In this document: positions 7,373-14,009 of the stretch, one piece after another
How positions within the stretch are numbered: the stretch's first letter is position 1
Layout of the letters: each line of letters begins with the position of its first letter
Source: Firmicutes bacterium UBA1440
Lineage (GTDB): Bacteria > Bacillota > Clostridia > Peptostreptococcales > Anaerovoracaceae
NCBI GenBank assembly: GCA_002329565.1
Contig: DCTM01000046.1
Coordinates: forward strand, 1-15,425
Direction: 5' to 3'
Length of the DNA: 15,425 nt
Program-made: the position numbers and the translations under genes
The notes under the pieces: model-generated
Told to the model about the DNA's origin: nothing
Database searches by the model: none
The model's input: the letters and a program-made list of their open reading frames with translations, nothing else

Positions 7373-7432
7373 CTACGGATTACATCCCGCCGCTTTTGCG
7401 TACGCAATGCCCGCATATAATAGTACTCTCAT
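7373..7432 (-). CDS. Possible 19-residue leader ORF upstream of yedF
   Basis: A short frame beginning MRVLLYAGIAYAK and ending in TAG lies 22 nt before yedF. It has a good ribosome binding site, GAGGAG, about 10 nt upstream of its ATG. Its stop is close to the yedF ribosome binding site, so translational coupling is possible. No homologue is recognised, and a frame this short can arise by chance. The rest of the 7351-7523 region has only weak promoter candidates, such as TTGGCG with TAGGAT at an 18-bp spacing on the minus strand. Confidence 0.25.
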   Translation of the reverse strand: MRVLLYAGIAYAKAAGCNP

Positions 7433-7523
7433 CTGTATCCTACTCCTCGGGGTAACTTTCCGCCAATTTGTTTTTTCTATGCAATTCGGTGCTTTTCATA
7501 GATTTTTTCTATTTCGCAAGCGC

Positions 7524-7553
7524 AAAAAAGAGGCGAAATTCGTATCCCGCCTC
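7524..7553 (-). terminator. Rho-independent terminator of the export operon
   Basis: On the minus strand GAGGCGGGA and TTTCGCCTC form a 9-bp stem (two G-U pairs) with a 6-nt loop, followed immediately by TTTTTT. It lies about 27 nt after the stop of the TolC-like gene and separates the export operon from the selenium genes. Confidence 0.85.
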
Positions 7554-7580
7554 CCAATTGTCATATTGCTTATCTGCGTA

Positions 7581-8873
7581 TTATAAAGGCAATCTCGTTG
7601 TTCCCACGTCTACGGCGTAGTTAAAGCTGTAGATTCCAAGGTCGTAGGCTACGATAGCCGCCGACAGTCCCAAGCCCGCTTTGTGATAGGTTGCCTGGAT
7701 ATCCTGCACATTTGCGAGCGTCGTCATACCCGCCTCATATGACAGTTTCGTCAGGCGATAGCCTTCTTTTGCATAATCGTATGTTTTCTGCGCATTCTCA
7801 ACCGCCGCGCTCAGCGCGTTAATATTGGCATACTTCGTGCGTACATCTATCTCGATTTGCGACGGTGCCGTCGAATTTGTATAAACGGCACTGTCGTACG
7901 CCGTCTTTGCATTCATGTAAGTCGCCGAGCTACGCGGATAGCCGTTCACTCCGTCAAGCAATTTCTTATAGACCTTCACAGCTAAATCCGCACCCGCCAG
8001 TTCAGGCCGATTGGCAAGCGCCTGTGCCACATATTCATCCTCGGTACCCGCCGGCAGAGGCAACTTTTTCAAACTGTCCGACAGCACAACCTCAGCCGTG
8101 ACGTCTCGGCCGAGCAGATAGTTGAACTTCATCTCAGTATCTTTCAATGTCACTTTGGCCGCTTCAAGCTCGCTCTTTGCAGTCTCAAGATCGGCTTTGG
8201 CGGAGTAAACCTCTTTGTCCGAGCACATGCCCGCAGTCCGCATGTTCTGCGTATTCTTTAGTATGTCGCTCTTGGCCTTGACATTCTCTGTGCAGGTATT
8301 GACGTTCTCACGAGCGAGCAGCACACCGTAGTAAAGCTGCACAGTGTTGTATTCGATTTGATTCATATCAGCCTTATAATTACTTTCAATGTGTGCCTTT
8401 GCGAAGTCACGGCGAAGTTGCGTGATAGCAAGGTTATTATTGTTGGCACCCGCATCCCGCGCCGCTTTAATCGTGCCAGCAATCTGCTCGTTCATTCCCG
8501 AAGTTACATAAGCGACCATCGGAGCCAATGTCGGATTGCTATTAACCAAATCGTTAAAAGACATATGATAAAGAGAATAAGATACCTGATCCTGTGTCAC
8601 AGTGCTCGTTCCTTTAATTTGGTCCAGCGCATCGTTGATGTTGCTGTAAGTCTCGGAGTAGCCCTTCGCCACCGCCTGATCTGCCTCTTTATTTAACTGT
8701 GCGCTCTTAGCCGCGTTGCTGTCAGTCTGCATCAGAGTGATTGCCTGTGCCAAAGATAACGGTGTCTGCACCGCATTTTCATTCTCAGCCGCATAGACCC
8801 GGCCTCCCATCGGCACCGACGCAGCGCAAATCAAGGCTGCCGACAGTAAAACGCTCATCAGTTTTCTGTACAT
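7581..8873 (-). CDS. TolC-like outer membrane efflux family protein
   Basis: The 430-residue product opens with a signal peptide: MYRKL, a hydrophobic stretch, and a likely cleavage after VYA at about residue 28. There is no convincing lipobox. The mature part is almost entirely alpha-helical, with long coiled-coil segments rich in Ala, Lys and Gln, and the internally repeated layout of TolC family proteins (for example LLYGVLL-type helices around MNQIEYNTVQLYYGVLLARE and the C-terminal YRLTKLSYEAGMTTLANVQD). TolC proteins form trimeric outer membrane channels that accept substrate from an inner membrane transporter through a HlyD-type adaptor, which is encoded in this operon. The frame can extend to GTG 8882, but GGGGAG is correctly spaced only for ATG 8873. 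The gene overlaps the preceding permease by 16 bp. In a single-membrane host the role would have to differ. Confidence 0.88.
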   Translation of the reverse strand: MYRKLMSVLLSAALICAASVPMGGRVYAAENENAVQTPLSLAQAITLMQTDSNAAKSAQLNKEADQAVAKGYSETYSNINDALDQIKGTSTVTQDQVSYSLYHMSFNDLVNSNPTLAPMVAYVTSGMNEQIAGTIKAARDAGANNNNLAITQLRRDFAKAHIESNYKADMNQIEYNTVQLYYGVLLARENVNTCTENVKAKSDILKNTQNMRTAGMCSDKEVYSAKADLETAKSELEAAKVTLKDTEMKFNYLLGRDVTAEVVLSDSLKKLPLPAGTEDEYVAQALANRPELAGADLAVKVYKKLLDGVNGYPRSSATYMNAKTAYDSAVYTNSTAPSQIEIDVRTKYANINALSAAVENAQKTYDYAKEGYRLTKLSYEAGMTTLANVQDIQATYHKAGLGLSAAIVAYDLGIYSFNYAVDVGTTRLPL

Positions 8874-9985
8874 TTCAAACACTCCCCTTTTTTCTTATGA
8901 TTATATAGAAAATACCCCATCGTTCCCCATGCCAACGCAAAGACAATGAGCTGCAACAGGTTCGGGAAAATATCCCACAGCCCCAGACCTTTCTGGAGAA
9001 CTCCTTTCACGACCGGTGCAAAATTGCACAGCGGCCACATGATTTTGATAAAAGCCATCATTCCTTTTGGCATCATATACGGCGGCCACATGAACGTGCT
9101 TGTGATAAAGGTAGGCACGGCAAGCAGCAACGAAAACTGCGCAAAGCGCTCCTTGCTGTTGAACAGCGACGAGAACACCAGCGCGCTGCCCGTAATGCCG
9201 AGCAGAAACCCGACTTGCAGCAAAAGTGCCACAAGGATGTTGCCTATCATGCGGAACCCTACCGCCATGCGCAGGACAATCATCGCAATCACAAAACCGC
9301 ACAGAGAAAGCAATATATATACACAAATATTAGGCACAATCTTCCTCAGCTGCCGTTGTTGCAAGCGATTATCCATGAAAAAGACGCCCGAGAACATGAA
9401 GAAAATCTGCTGAGTTACTACAGTCATTATACCTACCATCAAATATTGCATATAACTCATCTCGGGATTGTACAGCATCTTTTCATTAAAGAGCAATGCT
9501 GTGCCATAGTGCTCGGCATCTACCGGCACAACACCTCCCGCTTCCAGTGTCTGCATGCGCAGACCGATGTTCAGCGTGGTAAATACAGTCGATGCCGAGA
9601 GCATGCAGTTATTGCCGAGAAATAAATTCGTACCGTTAATAAGCATCCGCGCTCCCGGATTTTTACCCATGCGAACCTCTGCACCAAAATTCTCAGGCAA
9701 TATCAGAGCACCGATTGCTTCTTCGGAAAGTATCTTTTCTTTTACCTCCTGCATCGAAGCGACATAGCCACTGATGGCAATTCCCTGCGATGAGTCGAGC
9801 TGCTCAACGATTTGCCGCGAGGTTTCCGAATTGTCTCTGTCGTAAACGATGACAGGAATCTCCTTAATGTACGGCTCCCCAAACGTAAATGAAAACAGCA
9901 GCGCAAACAGCGCCGGGAGCAGGAGGATTACGACAATCGGTTTTATTTTATTCAGCTTCTCTAAGAGTTCTTCTTTGTTTTGCAT
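8858..9985 (-). CDS. ABC-2 type transporter membrane protein (second permease)
   Basis: The 375-residue protein has the ABC-2 export layout of YhhJ/YbhS/YbhR-type proteins: a short cytoplasmic N-terminus, one membrane segment (about 15-35), a large extracytoplasmic domain (about 36-175, containing IPVIVYDRDNSETSRQIVEQ), then five more hydrophobic segments to about residue 360 and a basic tail. The short stretch between membrane segments reading MWPPYMMPKGM is typical of the family. Such proteins normally pair with an ATP-binding subunit, which is absent here. The start has GGAGGG upstream and lies 38 bp inside the end of the preceding permease, so the two are probably translationally coupled and form a heterodimer. 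Substrate unknown; drugs or other amphipathic compounds are plausible from family and TetR context. Confidence 0.88.
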   Translation of the reverse strand: MQNKEELLEKLNKIKPIVVILLLPALFALLFSFTFGEPYIKEIPVIVYDRDNSETSRQIVEQLDSSQGIAISGYVASMQEVKEKILSEEAIGALILPENFGAEVRMGKNPGARMLINGTNLFLGNNCMLSASTVFTTLNIGLRMQTLEAGGVVPVDAEHYGTALLFNEKMLYNPEMSYMQYLMVGIMTVVTQQIFFMFSGVFFMDNRLQQRQLRKIVPNICVYILLSLCGFVIAMIVLRMAVGFRMIGNILVALLLQVGFLLGITGSALVFSSLFNSKERFAQFSLLLAVPTFITSTFMWPPYMMPKGMMAFIKIMWPLCNFAPVVKGVLQKGLGLWDIFPNLLQLIVFALAWGTMGYFLYNHKKKGECLKCTEN

Positions 9986-11054
9986 ATTCCCTCCGTGTCA
10001 CCAATCCGACGCCGGCAACGGCCGCAATTGCAAACAACAACATCACGGTAATATCTTTATCGAGATATTGCATACCGATATCCGTCAGGGAAAGGCGTCT
10101 GATGATGTTACTGTAGTATGAAAACGGCATGAAAGCCGCGACTGTCTGCATCGTCTTCGGCATCGATATCAGCGGAAAGGTAAATCCTCCGAGCAATGCC
10201 GTCGGCAGCAATAAAAATCCCAATACCTGCATTACAAAGACGCGATCCGCCAAAAGCGAAGCCACGATAAAGCCGAAGCCTGCCAGAGCTACCGCAAACA
10301 GGATTGTGATAATCCAAAAGCCTGCTAGCGATCCGTGAAACGGCATGCCGAAAAACAGCATCTGCACTCCATAGGCCGCAGACAGACACAAACTTGCTCC
10401 TACTCCCACTGCCAATATTCCTTTCAAGCGTTCTTTAATGCCTGTCAGGTTCCAATGCATAGCCAACTCTGCGCCCGCAAATGAAATCGTAAGCTGCCAT
10501 ACGGTAGCTATCATTCCTGCAATCAGATATTCCCGCATGCTTCGCAACGGATTGAACAGCGTTTCATAATTAACATTGATCGGCATCAGATAATTATATG
10601 CGTCATCGGCCGTCATCGAAAGCTTTCCTTGATAAACCTCTTGGATATAACCTGCTTGTGCCGTTATGAGAATCTCGCTGATCTTTGTTTTGGCGAATAG
10701 CAGCAGATGGAGCTGCGAGCCATCGGAAAAAACTTGAATATAAGGAGATTTCCCAGACTTCATGTCTGCCGCCATCCCATCGGGGAAAACAATGGCGACG
10801 ATGTATTCCCCGCTCTTGATCCCAGGCTCGACAATGCTCGCATCATTGCTTACCGTTTTTACATCAAGCTCGGTTACATCTTTCAAATAAGTTGTCAAAG
10901 ACTGCGAAAAATCGCTGCCGTCCAAATCGACGACAGCGGTCGGCACGTGATCTATAGTCTGCCCCGACATCTCAGCACCCAAAAGCACACCGAGCAGAAT
11001 CGGCACCACTGCAAGCAGCAGAATGATTGCTTTGAGCGATTGCTTTTTCTCCAT
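9948..11054 (-). CDS. ABC-2 type transporter membrane protein (first permease)
   Basis: This 368-residue protein has the same architecture as the following permease. One N-terminal membrane segment (about 8-27) is followed by an extracytoplasmic domain (about 28-165, beginning VPTAVVDLDGSDFSQSL), then five hydrophobic segments with the family-type stretch GGFTFPLISMPKTMQ between the fourth and fifth, and a short basic tail. It follows the adaptor gene after 4 nt, and its ribosome binding site GGAGAA lies inside the adaptor's last codons. It overlaps the second permease by 38 bp. The two permeases look like paralogues that arose by duplication, judged from shared layout and the similar VDLDGS/YDRDNS motifs. 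Confidence 0.88.
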   Translation of the reverse strand: MEKKQSLKAIILLLAVVPILLGVLLGAEMSGQTIDHVPTAVVDLDGSDFSQSLTTYLKDVTELDVKTVSNDASIVEPGIKSGEYIVAIVFPDGMAADMKSGKSPYIQVFSDGSQLHLLLFAKTKISEILITAQAGYIQEVYQGKLSMTADDAYNYLMPINVNYETLFNPLRSMREYLIAGMIATVWQLTISFAGAELAMHWNLTGIKERLKGILAVGVGASLCLSAAYGVQMLFFGMPFHGSLAGFWIITILFAVALAGFGFIVASLLADRVFVMQVLGFLLLPTALLGGFTFPLISMPKTMQTVAAFMPFSYYSNIIRRLSLTDIGMQYLDKDITVMLLFAIAAVAGVGLVTRREYAKQRRTLREAE

Positions 11055-11058
11055 GGCA

Positions 11059-12057
11059 CTATTCTCCGAACATTACATCTACAGTCATACCTGAATATAA
11101 TTTTTTATCTTTTGCTTGATCCGCTCTTATCTTCACTGTATATGACAGCAGATCGAAATTGTTTGTATCCTTGGTGGCCTTTTGGGTAGCAAAGGCCGGC
11201 TTCTCGTTCACGGAATATATTTCGCCCTTAAATTTTTCATCCGGATAGGCCGCGAACACATATGTAACTTCGCTCCCCTTTTGGACCTTATCGAGCTTGC
11301 TCTCGTCAACATTTACTTCCACCCAATAATTGCTGTCGTCAATCACGGCGACCAGCAAAGTTCCCGTGGAGACGAGTTCACCCGGTTTGACATTGACAGA
11401 TGTGACTACACCGTCCATAGGTGCTTTGATTTGACAATCCTCTATGTAACTGTTTACCTCGGCCAGAGCACCTGATGCTTGCTCGACAAGTGCGGCTGCC
11501 GCCGAAATATCTTCGCTTCGAGCACCCTCCCGCGCCATGCTGTAAGTCTCCTGCGCGGCTATGTACTGCGCATAGACTTGATTGTATTCGTTCTCGGAAA
11601 CGGCGCCCTGTTCATACAGTGACTTTACTTTGTTATATGTTTTCGTGTAGAGATCAGCCGCAGCTTTAGCCTGCGAAATCTCTTGACTGCGTGCACCGTT
11701 AAGCGCCTTTTGGTATGTGGCGTTGGCAGCGGAAAGCGCACCCTCGGCTTGAATTTTTTTTGCCTGAAGGTTAGAGCTGTCTATTACAATCAAAACATCG
11801 CCCGCCTTGACTCGGTCGCCCTCCCGTACTCGAACTTCCTCAATATTCCCCGCGATTTTGGAATTCATGTTTACTTCATCAGCCTTGAGGCTTCCTTGCA
11901 CCGTGTAGGATGCTGCTCTGTCCTTGATACCCATTCCCATAAATACCGAAATGCAAATCAAAAGCAATATGATTGCCCCGAGCGACAGAATGCTCAATTT
12001 TTTCTTTTCGTCCGAAGAATCGATGCCAAACTTTTTAATCCCTTCCTTAAGATCCAT
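11059..12057 (-). CDS. HlyD family membrane fusion (adaptor) protein
   Basis: The 332-residue protein has a cytoplasmic N-terminus, one membrane anchor (about 21-43), a first half lipoyl domain (VNMNSKIAGNIEEVRVREGD, 62-81), a helical coiled-coil hairpin (about 95-205), the second lipoyl half beginning with CQIKAPMDGVVTSV (208-221), and a beta-barrel with C-terminal SGMTVDVMF. This is the periplasmic adaptor layout that links an inner membrane exporter to a TolC channel. The hairpin contains two near-identical stretches, NGARSQEI (120-127) and EGARSEDI (177-184), as seen in YbhG/YhiI-type adaptors. It is first in the four-gene export operon and divergent from the TetR regulator, which likely controls it. 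AAAGGTG precedes the start, at slightly long spacing. Confidence 0.92.
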   Translation of the reverse strand: MDLKEGIKKFGIDSSDEKKKLSILSLGAIILLLICISVFMGMGIKDRAASYTVQGSLKADEVNMNSKIAGNIEEVRVREGDRVKAGDVLIVIDSSNLQAKKIQAEGALSAANATYQKALNGARSQEISQAKAAADLYTKTYNKVKSLYEQGAVSENEYNQVYAQYIAAQETYSMAREGARSEDISAAAALVEQASGALAEVNSYIEDCQIKAPMDGVVTSVNVKPGELVSTGTLLVAVIDDSNYWVEVNVDESKLDKVQKGSEVTYVFAAYPDEKFKGEIYSVNEKPAFATQKATKDTNNFDLLSYTVKIRADQAKDKKLYSGMTVDVMFGE

Positions 12058-12129
12058 TCGTCATTCACCTTTCTTTCTTGAAACATTCTTCTGTTGCTTA
12101 CATAATACATCTTCAGGCCAAAAAATAAA

Positions 12130-12184
12130 TATACACTTGTCGTAATTTTGTATAAAATCCGGACAAATTTGCGACAAGTGTATA
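12130..12184. repeat. Perfect 13-bp inverted repeat, probable regulator binding site
   Basis: TATACACTTGTCG at 12130-12142 and its exact complement CGACAAGTGTATA at 12172-12184 are separated by 29 bp, so arm centres are 42 bp (about four helical turns) apart. The arms sit on the -35 and the start region of the adaptor-operon promoter, in the divergent region beside a TetR-family gene. This position is what a repressor operator pair would occupy. The sequence identity is seen; the protein bound is inferred. Confidence 0.6.
12149..12177 (-). promoter_or_regulatory. Promoter of the hlyD-permease-permease-tolC operon
   Basis: On the minus strand TTGTCG (12177-12172) and TATACA (12154-12149) are separated by exactly 17 bp. 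Transcription would begin near 12142, about 85 nt before the adaptor start. The -35 box lies in one arm, and the predicted start in the other arm, of the inverted repeat at 12130-12184. Confidence 0.65.
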
Positions 12185-12185
12185 A

Positions 12186-12213
12186 ACAAACATCTAAACG
12201 TTTGTAGTATAAT
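12186..12213 (+). promoter_or_regulatory. tetR-type gene promoter with inner inverted repeat
   Basis: A perfect -10 box TATAAT is at 12208-12213, 31 nt before the regulator start. The matching -35 region (around 12185-12190, AACAAA) is poor, so an activator or a weak promoter is possible. The spacer contains the inverted repeat ACAAAC (12186-12191) and GTTTGT (12200-12205), with AAACGTTT overlapping the second arm, which may allow autoregulation. Confidence 0.45.
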
Positions 12214-12244
12214 TCAAGAAAATCATACAGAAAGAAGGTTTCAC

Positions 12245-12796
12245 ATGGGCAGTTATGTTTCTTCTTCATACAACACAAAAAGTAGGCTTTCGATGGCATT
12301 TCTCTGCATACTTGAAAAAAAGCCCATTCAGAAGATTTCCATTAAAGAAATTACGGACGCTTGCGGTTTCAACAGACAGACTTTCTATTACCACTTTGAG
12401 GACATCTACTCTCTCGCTACCTGGACAACAAAGGAATTTACGCAGCTTATCTTACAAGATGTCAATCCCCGGGGCGACTGGAAGGCCTTTATTCTGGCCG
12501 TTTTGCAGAAATTACATGAGAACGACAAGATTCGAAACCTGCTGCTGCACACATTTGACAACAAAAGAATGCATGAGCTGATATTTGACAATGTATACGC
12601 TCTCGTCGAAAAATACTGCAAAACACTGCCTTCACTTGAAAAGAGATACAAGGATGCCGACGAAAAGACACAGAAGTTTGTATTCTATTTTTATTCGACG
12701 GCGATATTGGCAGTAGTGGACGACTGGATGGAGGAAGGAATGAAGCAATCTCCGGAAGAACTTGTCTTCTTGCTGGAGCATGTTATTCCGCAATAA
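12245..12796 (+). CDS. TetR/AcrR family transcriptional regulator
   Basis: The 183-residue protein has an N-terminal TetR DNA-binding domain with helix-turn-helix ISIKEITDACGFNRQTFYYHF (31-51). Its C-terminal ligand domain resembles the DhaS-like TetR subfamily (ending EELVFLLEHVI). The start follows AGAAGG. It is the only plus-strand gene and is divergent from the export operon. The usual arrangement of such regulators predicts that it represses that operon through the inverted repeat between them and is released by an exported compound. The ligand cannot be inferred. It converges with the sigma factor gene, and a hairpin lies between them. Confidence 0.9.
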   Translation: MGSYVSSSYNTKSRLSMAFLCILEKKPIQKISIKEITDACGFNRQTFYYHFEDIYSLATWTTKEFTQLILQDVNPRGDWKAFILAVLQKLHENDKIRNLLLHTFDNKRMHELIFDNVYALVEKYCKTLPSLEKRYKDADEKTQKFVFYFYSTAILAVVDDWMEEGMKQSPEELVFLLEHVIPQ

Positions 12797-12848
12797 AACA
12801 AACATAAAACGGCATCGCGTTCCGGAATATATTCCGTCGTAATGCCGT
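12797..12848 (-). terminator. Terminator of the gyrA-anti-sigma-sigma transcript
   Basis: Outer arms ACGGCAT (12809-12815) and ATGCCGT (12842-12848) pair over 7 bp and enclose a second perfect palindrome CGGAATATATTCCG (12823-12836). On the minus strand the structure is followed by a long T-rich run starting TTTTATGTTT. The plus strand lacks a T-run, so termination is mainly for the sigma factor side, though the hairpin may also slow readthrough from tetR. Confidence 0.7.
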
Positions 12849-12865
12849 TATCAGTCTGAGATTCT

Positions 12866-13600
12866 TTATCTCTGGTATTCCTTTAAAAACTTGTCTTTTA
12901 TGCCCTTTTCGGTACGCGAAACAGTCATCTGAGAAACACCGAGTTCTTCGGCGATTTGGACCTGCGTCATATTATCGAGAAAACGTCTGCGAAAAACGAG
13001 CTTCTCCTTGTCCGAAAGTTTTGCAAGCGCGCCGTTGATAACTTCTGCCATTTCCAGGCGGTCGTAACCTTTCTCTTCAGTAGCGGTAAACTTTTCGAAA
13101 ATCGGAGAATCTCCTTCATCGCCCGAGTTTTCAAAAGTTTGATGAATGGAATATGTACCGTACGCCTTGCGGCTCTCCATCGCCTGAATGACTTCCTCTT
13201 CGCTTGTCCCCAAAAAGGCCGCCAACTCTTTGGTGGTCGGATTTCTGTCGAGGCTGTTGCGCATCTCTTCCATCGCAGCGGTGAGCTTAAAGGACAGCTC
13301 TTTCAAATGTCGCGGAACTTTTATTACCCATTCCTTGTCACGAAAATACTTCTTGATCTCTCCCAAGATCGTAGGTGTGGCAAAGCTTGAGAACTCAAAG
13401 CCCTTGTCCGGATCGAAACGTTCGACCGCAGAGACGAGGGCCATCGCACCGACCTGATACAGATCGTCGTACTCCACACCCTTGTTTAAGTATTTCCTTA
13501 TCAATATATCAACCATATAAAGATACTTCTCTACTAGCTCGTTCCGTAAATTGATATCTCGGGTCTCTTTATATCGGTAAAACAATTCTCGGTTCATCAT
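12866..13600 (-). CDS. RNA polymerase sigma factor, SigB/SigF/SigG family
   Basis: The 244-residue protein has the sigma-70 group 3 layout. Region 2 contains YDDLYQVGAMALVSAVERFD and the DNA-melting part FEFSSFATPTILGEIKKYFRD (68-88). Region 3 is about 92-150, and region 4 has the -35-binding helix-turn-helix MTQVQIAEELGVSQMTVSRT (211-230). The ATG at 13600 overlaps the anti-sigma TGA (ATGA), so translation is coupled; a second ATG follows directly. This family covers general stress SigB and the sporulation factors SigF and SigG. Nothing here decides between them. No anti-anti-sigma gene (RsbV/SpoIIAA-like) is adjacent, unlike the usual three-gene operons, which argues against a standard spoIIA locus. 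Confidence 0.92.
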   Translation of the reverse strand: MMNRELFYRYKETRDINLRNELVEKYLYMVDILIRKYLNKGVEYDDLYQVGAMALVSAVERFDPDKGFEFSSFATPTILGEIKKYFRDKEWVIKVPRHLKELSFKLTAAMEEMRNSLDRNPTTKELAAFLGTSEEEVIQAMESRKAYGTYSIHQTFENSGDEGDSPIFEKFTATEEKGYDRLEMAEVINGALAKLSDKEKLVFRRRFLDNMTQVQIAEELGVSQMTVSRTEKGIKDKFLKEYQR

Positions 13601-13998
13601 TTGACTTTCACCATCTTAATGCTTTTGTTGCCCTTTTCGTTTTCTGTTGTTTCCACGCTATCCATCAAAGACTCTATTACAAAACGTGCAAGATTTCCTT
13701 CTTCGGGGCACTTCATGCACTGTCTGAATTCTTTTTCGATGTTGTGACCGCTCGAAAAATCACTCACTGTAATGGAGATACTTTCACCGTCAATCTCCAC
13801 AATGACATCATAATTTTCACTGAACTTTTCCTGCCCGTGACATGTGACGAGTTTGCAGGCTTCCGAAACAGCCACTGTCATATCTTCCACTTTTTCAACG
13901 TCGAAGCCGACTTGGCCGGCGATGGAAGCAATCGCCAATCTTACCATCTGCACATATTTGGGTTTGCCCGGTATCGAGAATTTTAACAAATCGTTCAT
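13597..13998 (-). CDS. Anti-sigma factor, RsbW/SpoIIAB-like GHKL ATPase-fold protein (non-canonical)
   Basis: The 133-residue protein has the size and order of RsbW/SpoIIAB. It begins with a strand-helix region starting FSIPGKPKYVQMVRLAI, then the N-box helix VEDMTVAVSEACKLV (37-51), the segment SISITVSDFSSGHNIEKEF (74-92) in place of the usual DxGxG motif, and a G2-like segment EEGNLARFVIESLMDSVE. Partner choice is supported by the overlap with the sigma gene. Glu46 of the N-box is kept, but the Mg-coordinating Asn expected four residues later (EACTNA-type) is Leu50. Four cysteines occur (48, 53, 94 and 97), two as CMKC. Kinase activity may be lost, with sigma binding controlled another way. 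RBS AAGGAG; 11 nt after gyrA. Confidence 0.82.
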   Translation of the reverse strand: MNDLLKFSIPGKPKYVQMVRLAIASIAGQVGFDVEKVEDMTVAVSEACKLVTCHGQEKFSENYDVIVEIDGESISITVSDFSSGHNIEKEFRQCMKCPEEGNLARFVIESLMDSVETTENEKGNKSIKMVKVK

Positions 13999-14009
13999 TT
14001 CGTTCTCCT

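Noticed and set aside
7351..7416. N-terminal extension of YedF (22 Arg-rich residues).
   Set aside because: The ATG at 7350 has a near-perfect ribosome binding site and matches the TusA-domain boundary.
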